64,000 nt of DNA from NCBI RefSeq assembly GCF_024586455.1, contig NC_065919.1:17850017-17914016 (forward strand), read 5' to 3'. Below, one piece after another: positions 1-10,449 of this stretch; within the stretch, counting starts at the first letter, position 1; each line of letters opens with the position of its first letter. This stretch comes from Bactrocera neohumeralis. Taxonomy: Eukaryota; Arthropoda; Insecta; Diptera; Tephritidae. A program made the translations under genes and the position numbers. The notes beneath the pieces are model-generated. The model made no database searches and had not been told where the DNA came from. It was given only the letters and a program-made list of their open reading frames with translations.

Positions 1-1639
1 GCATAAAAACACAACAGGAAAATTCGCACACATACACAGACACAAACAAAACATGAGCACAGTTAGCCACAAAAGTCATAACAATAATCATAATAATAAC
101 AACTTGCCCAAATTAAGCTCAGCTGTTGTAGCAGCAAAAATCGTAACCAGAAAAACAAAAAGTAACAAGGCGACCGCCATGCCCTCACACACACACACAC
201 GCATCTACACATGTATGCATGTTGATTTTGATTATTCATTTTGACACGATATTTTATTTCTGCAAGCAAATAAATAAAGATCTGCATTAATTTGCCACGT
301 CCACATGTGTGTATGTGAGCATATCAGCATTGTTATGTAAATAAATACAACACATGTGTTTATATAAGCCATTTATATACCAAGAACAATACCAACAAGA
401 ATACCAAAAATACGCCATATTTTAAATAGTGGCGGTACATGAATGTAGCGGAGCTTAAACGGCTCACTCGAACATCACTTCACACTGCTTCGCCACGACT
501 CATGCTCATACATAGCTGTAGACGACACAAAGGTGTGACAGGTCGTATGAGTATTTCGTGGCATACATTGAATATGTGTTCTTCACACACACATTCTCCG
601 TTTCCATTTCGCTTAATTTCTCATGCACTCGATTGCACATACATATATATACATGTGTATGTATGCACATGTTTGCTCTGCATACGCTCCAAATAAGTAA
701 AATAACATCAAATATTTGTAAGTCGGCGCTGCTATTTTGATATCTCAGCTATTTCTGCTCCGAATGCATAACGATCATGTGCATATAGCATATATGTTCG
801 TAGAGTATTTGTTCCTTGTTGTTATTAATACATACATACACATAATATATATATATATGCATGCAATGACCACTGTTCACATTTGCATATTTGGCAATGG
901 GAAACAGAGACGTTCCACGGAGAGAGATTTTGTATGATGTTGTGGAAAATATTTGCCAGTCAGAAATCAGAATTCAGAATGCAGAACTTTTGAAAAATTT
1001 ACTTTTAAGATTTATATTATCAATTCTCCAAGTACACAGCTATAAATATACCATATTTACATGGTATGAAATATAGCATTATGTTTATTAATTATAAGTA
1101 TGTGTAGAAAGTAGAGAGTCGAAATTGTCATAGGTGGACTATAATATACCATATAGCTTCTAAACGTACAAAATAACTAGGTTAGGTTAGTTAACACAAC
1201 CGATCCTTGAGCAAGAAGCGCAAAGTTCTCATATTTGCCAAAAAAAAATTTCGGGTTCGGCTGCAACCGAGCATTTTATAATCTTGCAATTTGCAAAAAC
1301 CAAAGCCGGGTAAATCCTTTCAGTTGCAGGCAAAACTTGTGTTGCAAAATGTTTTGAAAGAACTCAACTTTCATTATTCGACAAAATTATGAATGGATTA
1401 TAAACAAATTTGGTACCGGATAGACTAACATTGTGATAAAAAAGCATGCGGAAATTGTAATTAAATATTTTTATTAAAATAAATAAAAGTAAATGAAATT
1501 TCACAAAAATATATTTTGCTAAGATGGTAGGACTGCCCTTAATTACTATGCCAAATATAAGCGCATTGACAGATCAACCAGTTTGTTTAAAGCAGCTGCT
1601 TAAGTAGGTACATCTCAGTAGTGAGTTGGGATTTTTACA
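1..1639. other. Non-coding AT-rich flank or intron
   Basis: No supported gene. Contains CA/TA simple repeats near 190-200 and 845-860. A short hairpin GGTTCGGCTGCAACCGA near 1254-1270 resembles the terminal hairpin of the fly ~150-bp tandem-core repeats found elsewhere in the window. The small open frames here are low-complexity. Confidence 0.6.
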
Positions 1640-2098
1640 ATGGATAAAAATATCGAAGAAAGACTTTGTCTCAAATTTTACATTTCTTACCAAATTTCGT
1701 GTGCGGAATCGTTGCGAATGTTGGAAAAGACTTACGACAATACAGTTTTCTCGAAAACACAAGCCTACGAGTGGTATAAAGCCTTCAAAGAACTTCAAAT
1801 GTCGAAAGATCGTTGAAGAAATGCCTCGTTCCGGTAGACCTACGACCTCTTCAAGTAATGAAAATAGTAAAAGATGATGAAAGTATTGAAAGAGTGATAT
1901 GTGTAAAACGTCATAACATATGGACGAGAGTCATCCTAATGTTTCAAAATCTTGAACATCAGTTAGATGGCGCCTAAGGCAAGTGTTAGAGAGATGGAAA
2001 GAGCGCTCGACATCTCTCCCGAGTCCGTTCGAAATGGAAGGAAAAAAACTAGGCGAAACCAGTAAAACCACGCCAAAGCCGCTCAAAAAACAAGGTAA
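1640..2098 (+). mobile_element. mariner transposase remnant, N-terminal part
   Basis: From the ATG at 1640 one frame reads a mariner helix-turn-helix N terminus: EERLCLKFY, CAESLRMLEKTYDN, then KTQAYEWYKAFKE. A frameshift near 1815 moves the conserved linker MPRSGRPTTSSS to another frame. At about 2029-2098 a third frame gives W-KEKN, KPVKPRQSRSK, the conserved stretch between the first catalytic Asp and FFD. The catalytic Asp region itself is gone, so the copy is dead. It abuts an opposite-strand mariner fragment, showing rearrangement. Confidence 0.85.
1920..1970 (+). repeat. Direct repeat, copy 1 (pair at 3037-3087)
   Basis: About 50 bases beginning GGACGAGAGTCATCCTAATG recur almost unchanged at 3039, with a few differences. 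The copies bracket the rearranged mariner interval, suggesting either a segment shared by two mariner copies or duplication during nested insertion. Confidence 0.85.
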
Positions 2099-2099
2099 A

Positions 2100-2489
2100 C
2101 TATGGCATATTTGAGGTTTGGTGCTTTGGAATTTGTTCCGTAGAAACAGACGTCTCAAAAATTGTCTCGGGATCATACTCAAAGATCCATGACTCGTCAC
2201 CTGTGATTACGTTATGCAAAAATTGGGAGTCACTTTCATACATATTCAAATTTTCTTGGCACACTTCCACCCACCGCAATTTGAGGAGGAGGATTTTTGG
2301 AACCCTCGTCGCACATACCTTGCACATGTTCAAACGCTCCGTCACAGTGTCATGAACCACAGATTTTGAAAAATTTAACATCTGGGCAATTAATCGAATA
2401 CTTAGTCGACGGTCTGAATTCAAAACGCGGCGGAAGATTACTTTCCGGCCATAGGCTGTAAGGAGTTCTATTTGGTTGGATTCAGGCAT
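2100..2489 (-). mobile_element. mariner transposase fragment, central part
   Basis: A 129-residue frame on the minus strand matches the middle of a mariner transposase. It has the second DNA-binding helix region (RRLSIRLIAQMLNFSKSVV), the linker with VCATRVPKI, and the first catalytic block VITGDESWIFEYDPET, where D of GDE is the catalytic Asp. It stops just after this block and carries neither the second nor the third catalytic Asp. It sits between two + strand mariner pieces, so it is either an independent insertion or an inverted segment. Confidence 0.88.
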
Positions 2490-2529
2490 TTTCGTGAGAA
2501 CATCCGTCGAAAATGACTGGAATTGTGAA

Positions 2530-2890
2530 AAAGTAATTCATGGATTTTAGACAATGGTGACGCAGCATCGCAACGAACCGCGATTGTGACCGAATTTAAA
2601 GCCAAAACTGCAATGAATACCTTACATCAACCACCGTATTAATCAGATTAGACTCCGTGTGTTTTTTCTTGTTCCCTAAACTGAAATTTCCACTCAGTGA
2701 TAAGATAAGAAGAGATATATAAAAAAGAATTCGATGAGTGCCTCGAGGACTGGAAAAATTATTGGCATAAGTGTATTACATCTGGTGGAGATTACTTCGA
2801 AGGCGACAAAATAAATATTGATGAATAATTAAATATCTTGCGTTTTATTTACAATTTCCGGGTACTTTTTTGTCACAACGGGTATCGAAG
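2530..2890 (+). mobile_element. mariner 3' end with terminal repeat
   Basis: The + strand reads a degraded mariner C terminus. About 2545-2640 encodes W-ILDNGDAASQRTA (canonical DNAPSH block) and TEFKAKTAMNTLHQPPY. At 2730-2835 it gives EFDECLEDWKNYWHKC then SGGDYFEGDKINIDE and a stop, the classic mariner tail. The following AT-rich stretch ends in TTTCCGGGTACTTTTTTGTC near 2856-2875, typical of a mariner terminal repeat. Frameshifts and stops make it non-functional. Confidence 0.82.
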
Positions 2891-2999
2891 GTCATTTACT
2901 AACTTAGATTTTTCAATAAAATTGAATCGCGTCAAAGAAAATTAAATTAAAATCATGCTTAAATGGGAAATACGAACTGAACTAAATGCGTAAAACGTC

Positions 3000-3535
3000 A
3001 ACCAAAGGATTTGATCCTTCATTATATTAAGAACATACGGACGAGAGTCATCCTAATGTTTCAAAATCCTGAACATCAGTTAGAGGAGGTCTAAGGCAAG
3101 TTTTCAACGAACAATCAACAGCGACTTTTACATAGCGTTATTGGACCATTTAAAGGACGAAATCGCCGAAAAGTGGCCACATTTGAAGCAATAGAAAGTG
3201 CTGTTACAACAAGGCAATGCACCATGTCACAAGTCAGTGAAAACGAAGACGAACATCCATGATTTAAGCTTCGAGTTGCCTCCACATCCTCGGTATTCTC
3301 CAGAGCTGCCTCTCCAGCGACTTTTTTCTGTTCTCAGATCTCAAAAGAATGCTCGCTGGAAAGAAATTTTCGCCGAATAAAGAAGTTATCGCCGAGACCC
3401 AGGCCTGTTTTGAAGTTAAGGACAAATCGTACTACGAAAATAATATCGAAAGGTTAGAATGTCGCTTTAATCAGTGTATCACACTTGAATAGAACTGTGT
3501 TAAATAAAGAAACGAGTTTATTGAATTGAACTGTT
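3000..3535 (+). mobile_element. mariner transposase remnant, C-terminal part
   Basis: Reads FYIALLDHLKDEIAEKWPHLKQ, a stop, then KVLLQQGNAPCHKSVKTKTNIHDL, the second catalytic block; the catalytic Asp is Gly here (QQGNAPCH instead of QQDNAPCH). HPRYSPELP stands in for the third block, HPPYSPDLAPSD. A frameshift at about 3350 leads to KKFSPNKEVIAETQACFEVKDKSYYENNIERLECRFNQC and a stop near 3490. Loss of two catalytic residues and the frameshift make it inactive. It may be the second half of the copy that starts at 1640. Confidence 0.88.
3037..3087 (+). repeat. Direct repeat, copy 2 (pair at 1920-1970)
   Basis: Second copy of the segment described at 1920-1970. Just upstream (2990-3005) the bases GTAAAACGTCA also match those upstream of copy 1, so the similarity extends further with gaps. 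Confidence 0.82.
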
Positions 3536-4339
3536 ATAATTAGCCGCTTTCATATAACTAGGAAATTTAAAAAAAAATCAAATCAAAATGTCAGTATTTC
3601 TTTCGTCAGAATACTCAGCGCCACTGACACATTTGTACTAACCTAATTAATTCCAAAAACGCAACTTAAAATTGTGATTGTTTCTTTCTGCATGCCAGCA
3701 TAATATTATGCTATGCAGATATACCAGATAATACAACAAAACTTGCAAAAAAACTCCGCAAGGATAGCAAAAGCATATGTATTTTAATGCACTTTTGTGA
3801 AATGAACTCTCGAAGAATTAATGGAAAATGTTTTGTGAGTAATTGTTGCATAACAACAAATCTGCATTGAAATTTTCAATGCTAACTACATAGATATGTC
3901 GTAAGCAAAAGCAAGCAGTATGCGGCAATAACACAAAACAAGTTGTCCTAAAAGAGAAAATGCAAAAATTCAGACAAAATACAAAAATTCACAGAAATGA
4001 ATTTCTCAGCCGACTCTACGTTCTCTTAAATGCTTCATATTTGCTTCTGCCAACCCTTTCAAACGTCCACGTCCGCAAGCGTGTAACAATTTCAAAATGA
4101 ACCTTTGCTGAGATGGAAATATTTCTCAAATTGGAAGTTGTGCGAATATTAGTTTTTTTTTTACCTTTTTATGAATTTCAAATTGAATCTTTAGGGATTT
4201 AATGAGATTTTTAAATAATCTCGACCCACACCAAAACTTTGGAGATTTATACATTGTCCACATATCCAGATAGCAAAGATGAGGCGAATGCTATGCACTG
4301 ATTATGAAGCTATGATTAATGTGTGAAAAAAAATTTATA
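3536..4339. other. Non-coding intron or flank
   Basis: AT-rich sequence with no recognised gene, RNA or element. Confidence 0.6.
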
Positions 4340-4458
4340 AATACAGAGGTATCCAAATAGAAGTAATTTTTTCAATAACTTTTTTTGACAGGACACGCGT
4401 GAGTTGTATCAAGCTGTCGTGTTATTTTTGTTCAATATTGTTTTTCATTTCATCATAT

Positions 4459-4507
4459 GTGACCTGGTCTACGGAAAGGGGGCTTAGGTGTGAAAAAACC
4501 AGTTTTC
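4459..4507 (+). repeat. Left terminal inverted repeat
   Basis: Starts GTGACCTGGTCTACGGAAAG and pairs with 5661-5709. The first 15 bases are identical between ends; the next 23 have about five differences; weaker pairing continues through an AGTTTTC stretch. Confidence 0.88.
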
Positions 4508-4686
4508 ACTTTTTAGTTGATTCGGATGGAAGATGAGATGCTTTTTTACGTGATAGAATCCAAAAAGTCATAGCTTGTTTGAAAGTTCCCTAAAAATGTA
4601 GAGAAAGAAGAGTAAAAATACGAAAAAATATAATTTTTTTGTAATGAACAAAATACATTGAATTATAAGCTATAAAGACATGATTA

Positions 4687-5350
4687 TTAAGCCATTAAAT
4701 CGGCTATAGACTCGATGAATTTAACAGCTTTTTCGATGTCAACCGGTTTAAATGGCTTTGCATGTGTACTCGGTTTATTTTCCAGTCCGTGTTGGCTCAC
4801 TGTTACACCCTGTGCGGCAAAATAACGTACTAAATGTTCGTAACGCTTCTTCCCACACGCATGTACAATATACAAAAAGGAAAAACGAACGACAAACAGG
4901 TACTCTGTAGAAGGTAAATGTAATTTTATGCCTCATAACTTCTGTATCCTGTCACTGTCCATATTTCTTCCGCCCAGCAAGCCTTGCGTATACACTTTCT
5001 AGCTTTTCGTTACTCATAATTCCAGCTTCGATGTGACTTAGTATCACTAAATCAAGTTCATTTTTCGACATCTCTAAACAATTGTTCAGCGTACTCTCGA
5101 TCAGTTCCCGTGGTATCAGTGTAGGACATTTATTATTACAACAATCTTTTGACAGAAAATTTGTTACCAGCTCCTCCTCCTTTACTTCAACAACAGACAG
5201 GTCAATCTTAACAAAAGTTTGTTCGGTATCATCTTCTGCCTGAGATACACATACTTCGTCTTCATCATAATCGCTCTCTTCCTTGTTTTCATCATCCTTT
5301 TCATGGAAATATTGTCCGTATACGGCACTGAACTCCTCATCAACACTCAT
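4687..5350 (-). pseudogene. Broken transposase-like ORF of an uncharacterised family
   Basis: From the Met at 5350 (minus strand) 132 residues are open. An acidic N terminus (DDENKEESDYDEDE) precedes a Cys cluster (DCCNNKCP), and then MSKNELDLVILSHIEAG and ARLAGRKKYGQ. A TGA follows, but the same frame continues as TFTFYRVPVCRSFFLFV. A one-base shift then gives VHACGKKRYEHLVRYFAAQG, THAKPF and VEKAVKFIESIADLMA up to 4687. The order (Cys cluster, ELDLVILS, VPVCR-FFLFVHACGKKR, HG, VKFI-ADL) fits one continuous ancestral protein with a stop and a frameshift. Family recognition is from memory of uncharacterised proteins in other animals; the name and superfamily are unknown to me. The C-terminal catalytic part is absent. 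Confidence 0.7.
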
Positions 5351-5660
5351 GTTTCATTTCATGCGAAATGCGAAGACGATAATCAACAGAAACACTTACA
5401 CAAATGTGATAACAGAACATCCGGAAAGAGAGACGAATGAAAACAAGACAACAGCAGCTGCGCGGTATTAGAGTAAACGTCACTTCTTCAGTGTTACTTT
5501 TTTAAATGTTCCACACTAGCAACTTACACGATGAACTATAATAATATTCCGACCAAAAACAAAACTTACTGGACGTCCTTGAAGCCTCTGGAAAGGAGAA
5601 CAATTAATGAGATAACGAGAAACTGACGAAACGAGTTGTTTATTTTTAACAGCTGTTTCC

Positions 5661-5709
5661 CAGAAAACTAGTTTTCGCACGTTAGCTCCCTTTTCGTAGA
5701 CCAGGTCAC
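5661..5709 (-). repeat. Right terminal inverted repeat
   Basis: Reverse complement begins GTGACCTGGTCTACGAAAAG and matches the left end at 4459. Flanked outside by ATAT at 5710-5713. Confidence 0.88.
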
Positions 5710-6504
5710 ATATAAAGACTCACACTAGAACATTGTTAAGAAATCGTTCAACTTTATTACAAAAATTCACGTTCTGTAAAAAATGTGCTTCGCGAGCTTC
5801 TCTCAATTAGTGGTCAACATAATCGGCCTACTGATCGTACTATTCGCAGTACCATCAGCCATTTTGAGACGCAGCATTCATTATTGGATAATATTTAACA
5901 AAATAAACCAAGTCCAGCACGCTGTGAAGAAAATATAATGGCAGTATCTGAGAATGTAACGAAAACCGTGTAGAGTCGACTCGGCGCCATTCGCAACAAC
6001 TCGGACTGACGTATTGAACTTGGCACATTTTACGGCGAGATCTTAAATTGCAAGCGTATAAAATACAGCTTGTGCAAGAACTGAAACCGCTCGACATTCC
6101 CAAGCAACATCGCTTCGCTCTATGGGCTCTTGAAGAGTTCCAAGAAGATCTGACGTTTTCGAAGCAAATTTTATTTAGCGAAGACGACCATTACTAGTTC
6201 AATGTACACACCCAACAAGCAAATTTATCATATTTGGAACGAAGAGCAACCTTAAGACGATCAAAAGCTGCCATTTCATCCAGAAAAAACAACGGTTTGG
6301 TGTGGTTGGTGGGCCGTTGGAATTATCGGTCCATATTTCTTCAATAAAAATGCCAGTAAGAAGGTAACCGTCAAATGCGACCGTTATTTCGCCTGATAAC
6401 TGACTATTTGATGCTTGAAAATGAAACTCGTGATCTCGGCGACATTTGGTTTCAACAAAACGGTGCCACTTCACACTCATCGAATCAATCTTTGGATTTT
6501 ATAA

Positions 6505-7197
6505 GCAATTAGCCTTTTAAGAACTGCCGTTTCAAAATCCTTGCCTTTCGTTGGCCTTTTCAGGCAAGGAAACCAAAAAAAAAACAGTCCGGAGCGGCCA
6601 CATCTGAGCTGTAGGGCGGGTGCGGAAGCCTTTTTCAAGCAAGGAAAACAAAAAAAACAGTCCGGGCGGCCACATCTGGGCTGTAGTGCGGCTGCGGAAG
6701 CGTTGACATGACGGACTTGGTTTGGTAGCTGTTTACAAGAAAGGCAGTGTGAGTCGGGGCGTTGTCGTGGTGCAACTTTCAATCAGTTGCGATGTCTTGA
6801 CGGACCCGATTGACACTTCGTTTGAGGCTCTTGAGGATTTCCACGTAAAACTTGGCGTTGACGGTTTGTCCAGGAGGAACAAATTCATGGTGGACAATGC
6901 CTTTGATGTCGAAAAAGACAATGAGCATCGGTTTCACTTTGGATTTGCTCATTCATCACCGATCTCTTCCCATTCCTTCTTGCTAAAGCAACATTCGGCT
7001 TGATCATATCAAACGGCTCTGTCGCAGATTTAGCGAGTTTCACACAGAATTTAATCGCGTACCTCTGCTCTAACGAACGCTGCGTTTTAGGCTTGCATCA
7101 CTCACAGAAACGTACAAATGTTTATCCTGACTCTCCAGGTTATCTAGGAACGCCCTCTACCGAATCCAGTCCTATTACTTTCCGGACAAACCCTGTA
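6505..7197 (-). mobile_element. mariner, internally deleted, with 5' terminal repeat
   Basis: On the minus strand the right end (7168-7197) carries the mariner terminal repeat TACAGGGTTTGTCCGGAAAG. Inside, degraded frames give an N-terminal HTH trace (YAIKFCVKLAKSATEPFDM, about 7065-7005). The sequence then jumps to the catalytic half: MLIVFF-IKGIVHHEFVPPGQTVN (6930-6860), YVEILKSLKRSVNRVRQDIAT, KLHHDNAPTHTAFLV and LPQPHYSP. The linker and first catalytic Asp are missing. The 3' end includes an internal ~75-bp duplication (6555-6712) and is truncated. Confidence 0.82.
6555..6712 (+). repeat. Tandem duplication (~75 bp, two copies) inside a mariner
   Basis: Copy 1 starts near 6555 (CCTTTTCAGGCAAGGAAA) and copy 2 near 6629 (CCTTTTTCAAGCAAGGAAAA). 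Each runs through GCGGCCACATCTG and GTGCGGAAGC with several differences. The unit corresponds to the LPQPHYSP-to-FFLFP-LK part of the mariner transposase, so the catalytic C-terminal motif is duplicated. Confidence 0.88.
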
Positions 7198-7334
7198 TGC
7201 CTTTAAAGATAACCAGCTAATTTTTAGCTCAGTATTTTAATTTTTATCGAATTTTTAGTGGTCTTTGGTATCATCTCAAGACCTTCACCAAACATTTCAT
7301 ACCATATAAGTAGTTGCGATTTCGGTGAAAGTCT

Positions 7335-7715
7335 GGGAAATCACATCCAGAAAGGAATATCGGAGACCCTATAAAATATAATATACTATATAGTAAGTGA
7401 TCAGCGTGATGAGTTGTGCCAATTTAGCCACGTGTGTTGTGTGCTGTACATATATACGTGAGGGAGTAGCCTCAAGAATTTTTGAGATATCGATTTGAAT
7501 TTTTTTTGCTTTGCTTTTCAATAGACTGCTTTCTTGTCAGAACCGCTGATTTCGAATTACTATTATAATTATGTAGCATATAGCTGCCATACAAACAAAT
7601 CGATCAAACTCAAGTATTTATATGGAACCTTTTGTAAAGAACCTTTAATATTGGAATCTGAATGGAATCTTTTTTATTTGTGAAAGGTATAACAGCTACA
7701 TTAGTTTTGTCTTTC
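7335..7715 (+). repeat. Fly tandem-core repeat (Helitron/DINE-like), single-unit copy
   Basis: Reads through GGAGACCCTATAAAATATA, GATCAGCGTGATGAG, TTTGAGATATCGAT, GTCAGAACCGC, then the core GCATATAGCTGCCATACAAA and a tail TTTGTGAAAGGTATAACAGC. This order recurs across the window. The class resembles DINE/Helentron-type repeats with ~150-bp internal units; that classification is inference. Confidence 0.7.
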
Positions 7716-8925
7716 AATTATTAATTCTCCAATAATTGCACTAAATTTCAAAACGGCTCACTAAACTACTCTCCAAGGGCAAACCGAAGGTATATCCAAA
7801 AAATATTTGCACGAAACTTTATTTTCAAAATCAGGATTTTCAACTGCACACATGACTGCATGTGATTGCAATCAGCTAACCAGAAATGTGCTCTGCACAT
7901 CTTGTCACCTGTAACAGGGTGCGCAAGTATGTAAGGACGCCTACAACAAACCACAGTAACACCAGATTGCTTCAAGTGCAGTTGCTGTTTTCATTTTCGA
8001 ATTCTTAATATACTTAAATATAAGGCATACATACATATATGCGTACTTCACAGGACATATCTTTGTGTTGTTAACATGTTGTCTGTTATTCTAGTCGCAC
8101 GCACCCACACAAGCACACCCACACGATATACCGTTACCGCAGCAGTAGATTTTCTGTTATTTTATGCTTGTTCTTATTACAACTTGTGTTGTTCTAACAT
8201 TCAAGTGACACTCTTACAACTGCAACATGTGTTATAATGGCGCAACAGACACATGCAATAACAACAAGCATACACACACACACATACGCAGTTATGCTTG
8301 TCACTGTACGTGTGTGGTTAGTACTCTGCACTTGCTGGCTAAAAATGCATTTATGTTCGTGCGTTTGTGTTAGTGTGTGGGAGTATGTATGCGTGCGTGT
8401 CACTAGTGTTCACGCCAAGTGCCCCCGATTGCAATAACTGTCACCTCAACTGCCACTTTGTTGCCATACACAAGTGACAACGAAAGAAATTTAAAAGGTT
8501 TTCGGACATTTTTCATTGCAGCAAGTGGTGCATTTGAGTTCCTTTGTGCTGGAAATTAATATTTTAGCTAAAAGGTAGAGATTTTTTGTTTTTCTTTCAA
8601 ATAAACGCACAATGCAGTAGCATATCTCTTGTTGAACGGAAAAATAACAAAAAATATACATTGTGAAGCAGTTAGTTTAAAAGGTTAAAGAGCAACTGAA
8701 GCTTAATACTCACCATAAAATGTATGCTGAATGGATGATGAAGAGATCACTTTTACTCTGTACTTGATTAAAAGTTTTCTTAAAAGTATTCTCTCCGCGA
8801 TGATGTAGAAAATGTATGCGTATCAAAGCCACACCAAACCATTATTTACTGGTATTACTTTCATTATGATCTCTGATCTGAATTCGGTAAAATTTTTTGA
8901 CGAAAGCTGCCTCAGTCTTAGGTTT
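7716..8925. other. Non-coding intron or flank
   Basis: No supported gene. Contains CA/GT simple repeats near 8270-8290 and 8360-8400. Small frames here are cysteine- and threonine-rich translations of those repeats. Confidence 0.6.
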
Positions 8926-9320
8926 ATCTTCTTCTTCTTTATTGGCGTAGACACCGCTTACACAGTTACAGCCGAGTCTACAACAGCGCGCCAATTGTGC
9001 TTCCTTTTCGCGTGAACTATGTCATCAACTGCTGTCATCGTCCATGCCTCTGCGCCGTAGAGCAAGACAGGGATGATGAGTGACTTGTAGGCTTTGGCCT
9101 TTGTTTTTCTGCATTTTCTATACAAGTACTTGATTTCAATGCTAACGTTGTTGTTGGTGTTAATGCTGGTTTCAAGATAGACGAAGTTATCTATGATTTC
9201 GAAGTTATGACTGTCAACAGTGACTTGGGAGCCAAGACTCGAATGCGACGATTGCTTGTTTGATGACAATGGGTTTACCATCTCCTGGTGTTCAGCTTTC
9301 ACTGACATCCTCAAACGGAT
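8926..9320 (-). mobile_element. Non-LTR retrotransposon fragment (family X, copy 1)
   Basis: Minus-strand frame 9314-8958 reads NPLSSNKQSSHSSLGSQVTV, DSHNFEIIDNFVYLETSINT, NNNVSIEIKY, then LIIPVLLYGAEAWTMTAVDD, a reverse-transcriptase thumb/C-terminal segment of a LINE common in flies. The 3' noncoding part lies to the left (TTCTTTATTGGCGTAGACAC near 8936). Intervening residues are deleted. Clade not resolved (RTE/L2-like guess). Four other antisense copies occur in the window. Confidence 0.82.
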
Positions 9321-9769
9321 GTTTCAACTTCATTGCATTAGAATACGAGTCAACGCTGAACCCATTGCCTACTCTTGTTATGTCTCACGTTTTCTCTCAC
9401 TCTTACCATGTCGTTTTCTCTCAATCTATCTCTCTCTTGCCATCTCCTCTCTTACACTTCGTCTCTTGACCTGTTTGTAAATCCGCATGTTATCTTCGAC
9501 GTCGAGCAATAAAAAACCGGTAGCAGCCTGTTGAATCTTTGCTAAATAATAAAGTGCATTGTTAGTATAGAATGAAATATGCCACATCTCTAGAAAGTGA
9601 GAAAAAAATTATAATGTTAACTTCCCAAGCAATTCACAACAAAGCAAGTCATAATTAAGCTACTTATCTTTCAATCTTCACACTTCGATGATTTCAAAAT
9701 CACTGTCCTTATCCGACTAAATAAACTCAGCCAACATCTTTCAAGCGAAAGTACTAGATATAGATATTG
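9321..9769. other. Non-coding intron or flank
   Basis: A CT-rich stretch (9390-9470) followed by AT-rich sequence. No gene recognised; the open frames across it are low-complexity. Confidence 0.55.
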
Positions 9770-10400
9770 GTTGAGCTCTTCTATTGAATAACTGAGAGAA
9801 TATGCAGAAAGCAACCATATACACGGATAGCCAAGCAGTACTTCATCCCTTGCAGAAAGACTTTAAGCTCACTGACGAAACAATTTGTACTTAATTTGGG
9901 TTCTCGGCCACAGGAACATTTTTGTTAACAAAACAGCATACGAGTTCAACAAATTAGGAACCTCTTTAGTTGAATCCGAATTGAAGTTATTACCATGTCC
10001 GCTGGAACCGATCAAAAGAGACCTTTTTACTCACTTTAAATGAATGACTCAGTGGAGATGAAAAACAATAACCAAGTGCAGGATAACCAAGCAGATATGG
10101 TCCAAATATGATAAGACTAGATCCAAGAATTTATTGCATAGGTACAGGAATAGTCGTTTCAGACTTACAGCTATTATAACACGGCGGTGGCCGTTTGAGG
10201 AACATGAGCAACATATGGGTATGCCTTATAGCGAAATTTGCCGCAGCTGCAAATTGGAAGGAATAAGGAAACAGTTTGATGCTTTCACTGTAAATGCCCA
10301 GCTATAGCACAAATCAGATACCGATTACTCGGGACATATCAGACACGAAAAACATACGCTTGCAGAAGTCCAGACGCATAAATCGGCTTATACTGCTGCA
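9770..10400 (+). mobile_element. LINE fragment with RNase H and C-terminal zinc region (I/Loa-like, family Y copy)
   Basis: Around 9802-9865 the + strand gives KATIYTDSQAVLHPLQKDF, an RNase H TDSQA motif. After frameshifts, 10095-10275 gives RYGPNMIRLD in one frame and LLHRYRNSRFRLTAIIT with RRWPFEEHEQHMGMPYSEIC and RSCKLEG in another, matching the gag-like Cys C terminus of RNase H-bearing LINEs. Several stops and shifts make it dead. The reverse-transcriptase portion is absent. Confidence 0.7.
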
Positions 10401-10449
10401 ATATCACATTCGATATTCGTACGATCCATATCATCCAATTCGAATCAAA

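Larger units (their letters stand above)
4459..5709 (-). mobile_element. Unclassified TIR DNA transposon (1.25 kb, ATAT target duplication)
   Basis: The ends are inverted repeats: GTGACCTGGTCTACGGAAAG at 4459 and GTGACCTGGTCTACGAAAAG read inward from 5709. Similarity runs about 38-49 bp with a handful of mismatches. Both sides are flanked by ATAT (4455-4458 and 5710-5713), a likely 4-bp target duplication. Removing the element restores the 5' end of a Tc1/mariner copy. Inside, on the minus strand, lies a broken ORF (5350 to 4687) of a transposase-like family I recognise only loosely from cnidarian, fish and insect genomes. The element is too short to hold a full transposase and is probably an internally deleted copy. 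I cannot assign a superfamily. Confidence 0.85.
4340..6505 (+). mobile_element. Tc1/mariner-superfamily copy, interrupted by a second transposon
   Basis: The 5' untranslated part (4347-4458) and the transposase (5714-6505) belong to a Tc1/mariner-like element common in insects. Degraded frames read LLSISGQHNRPTDRTIRSTI, then ELKPLDIPKQHRFALW, ILFSEDDHY (first catalytic block), HPEKTTVWCGWWAVGIIGPYF and DIWFQQNGATSHSSNQS. In the last, QQDGATSH has become QQNGATSH, so the second catalytic Asp is lost. The copy is cut off near 6505 by an opposite-strand mariner. An unrelated 1.25-kb transposon sits at what would be the start codon (4459-5709). Multiple stops make it a pseudogene. Confidence 0.85.
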
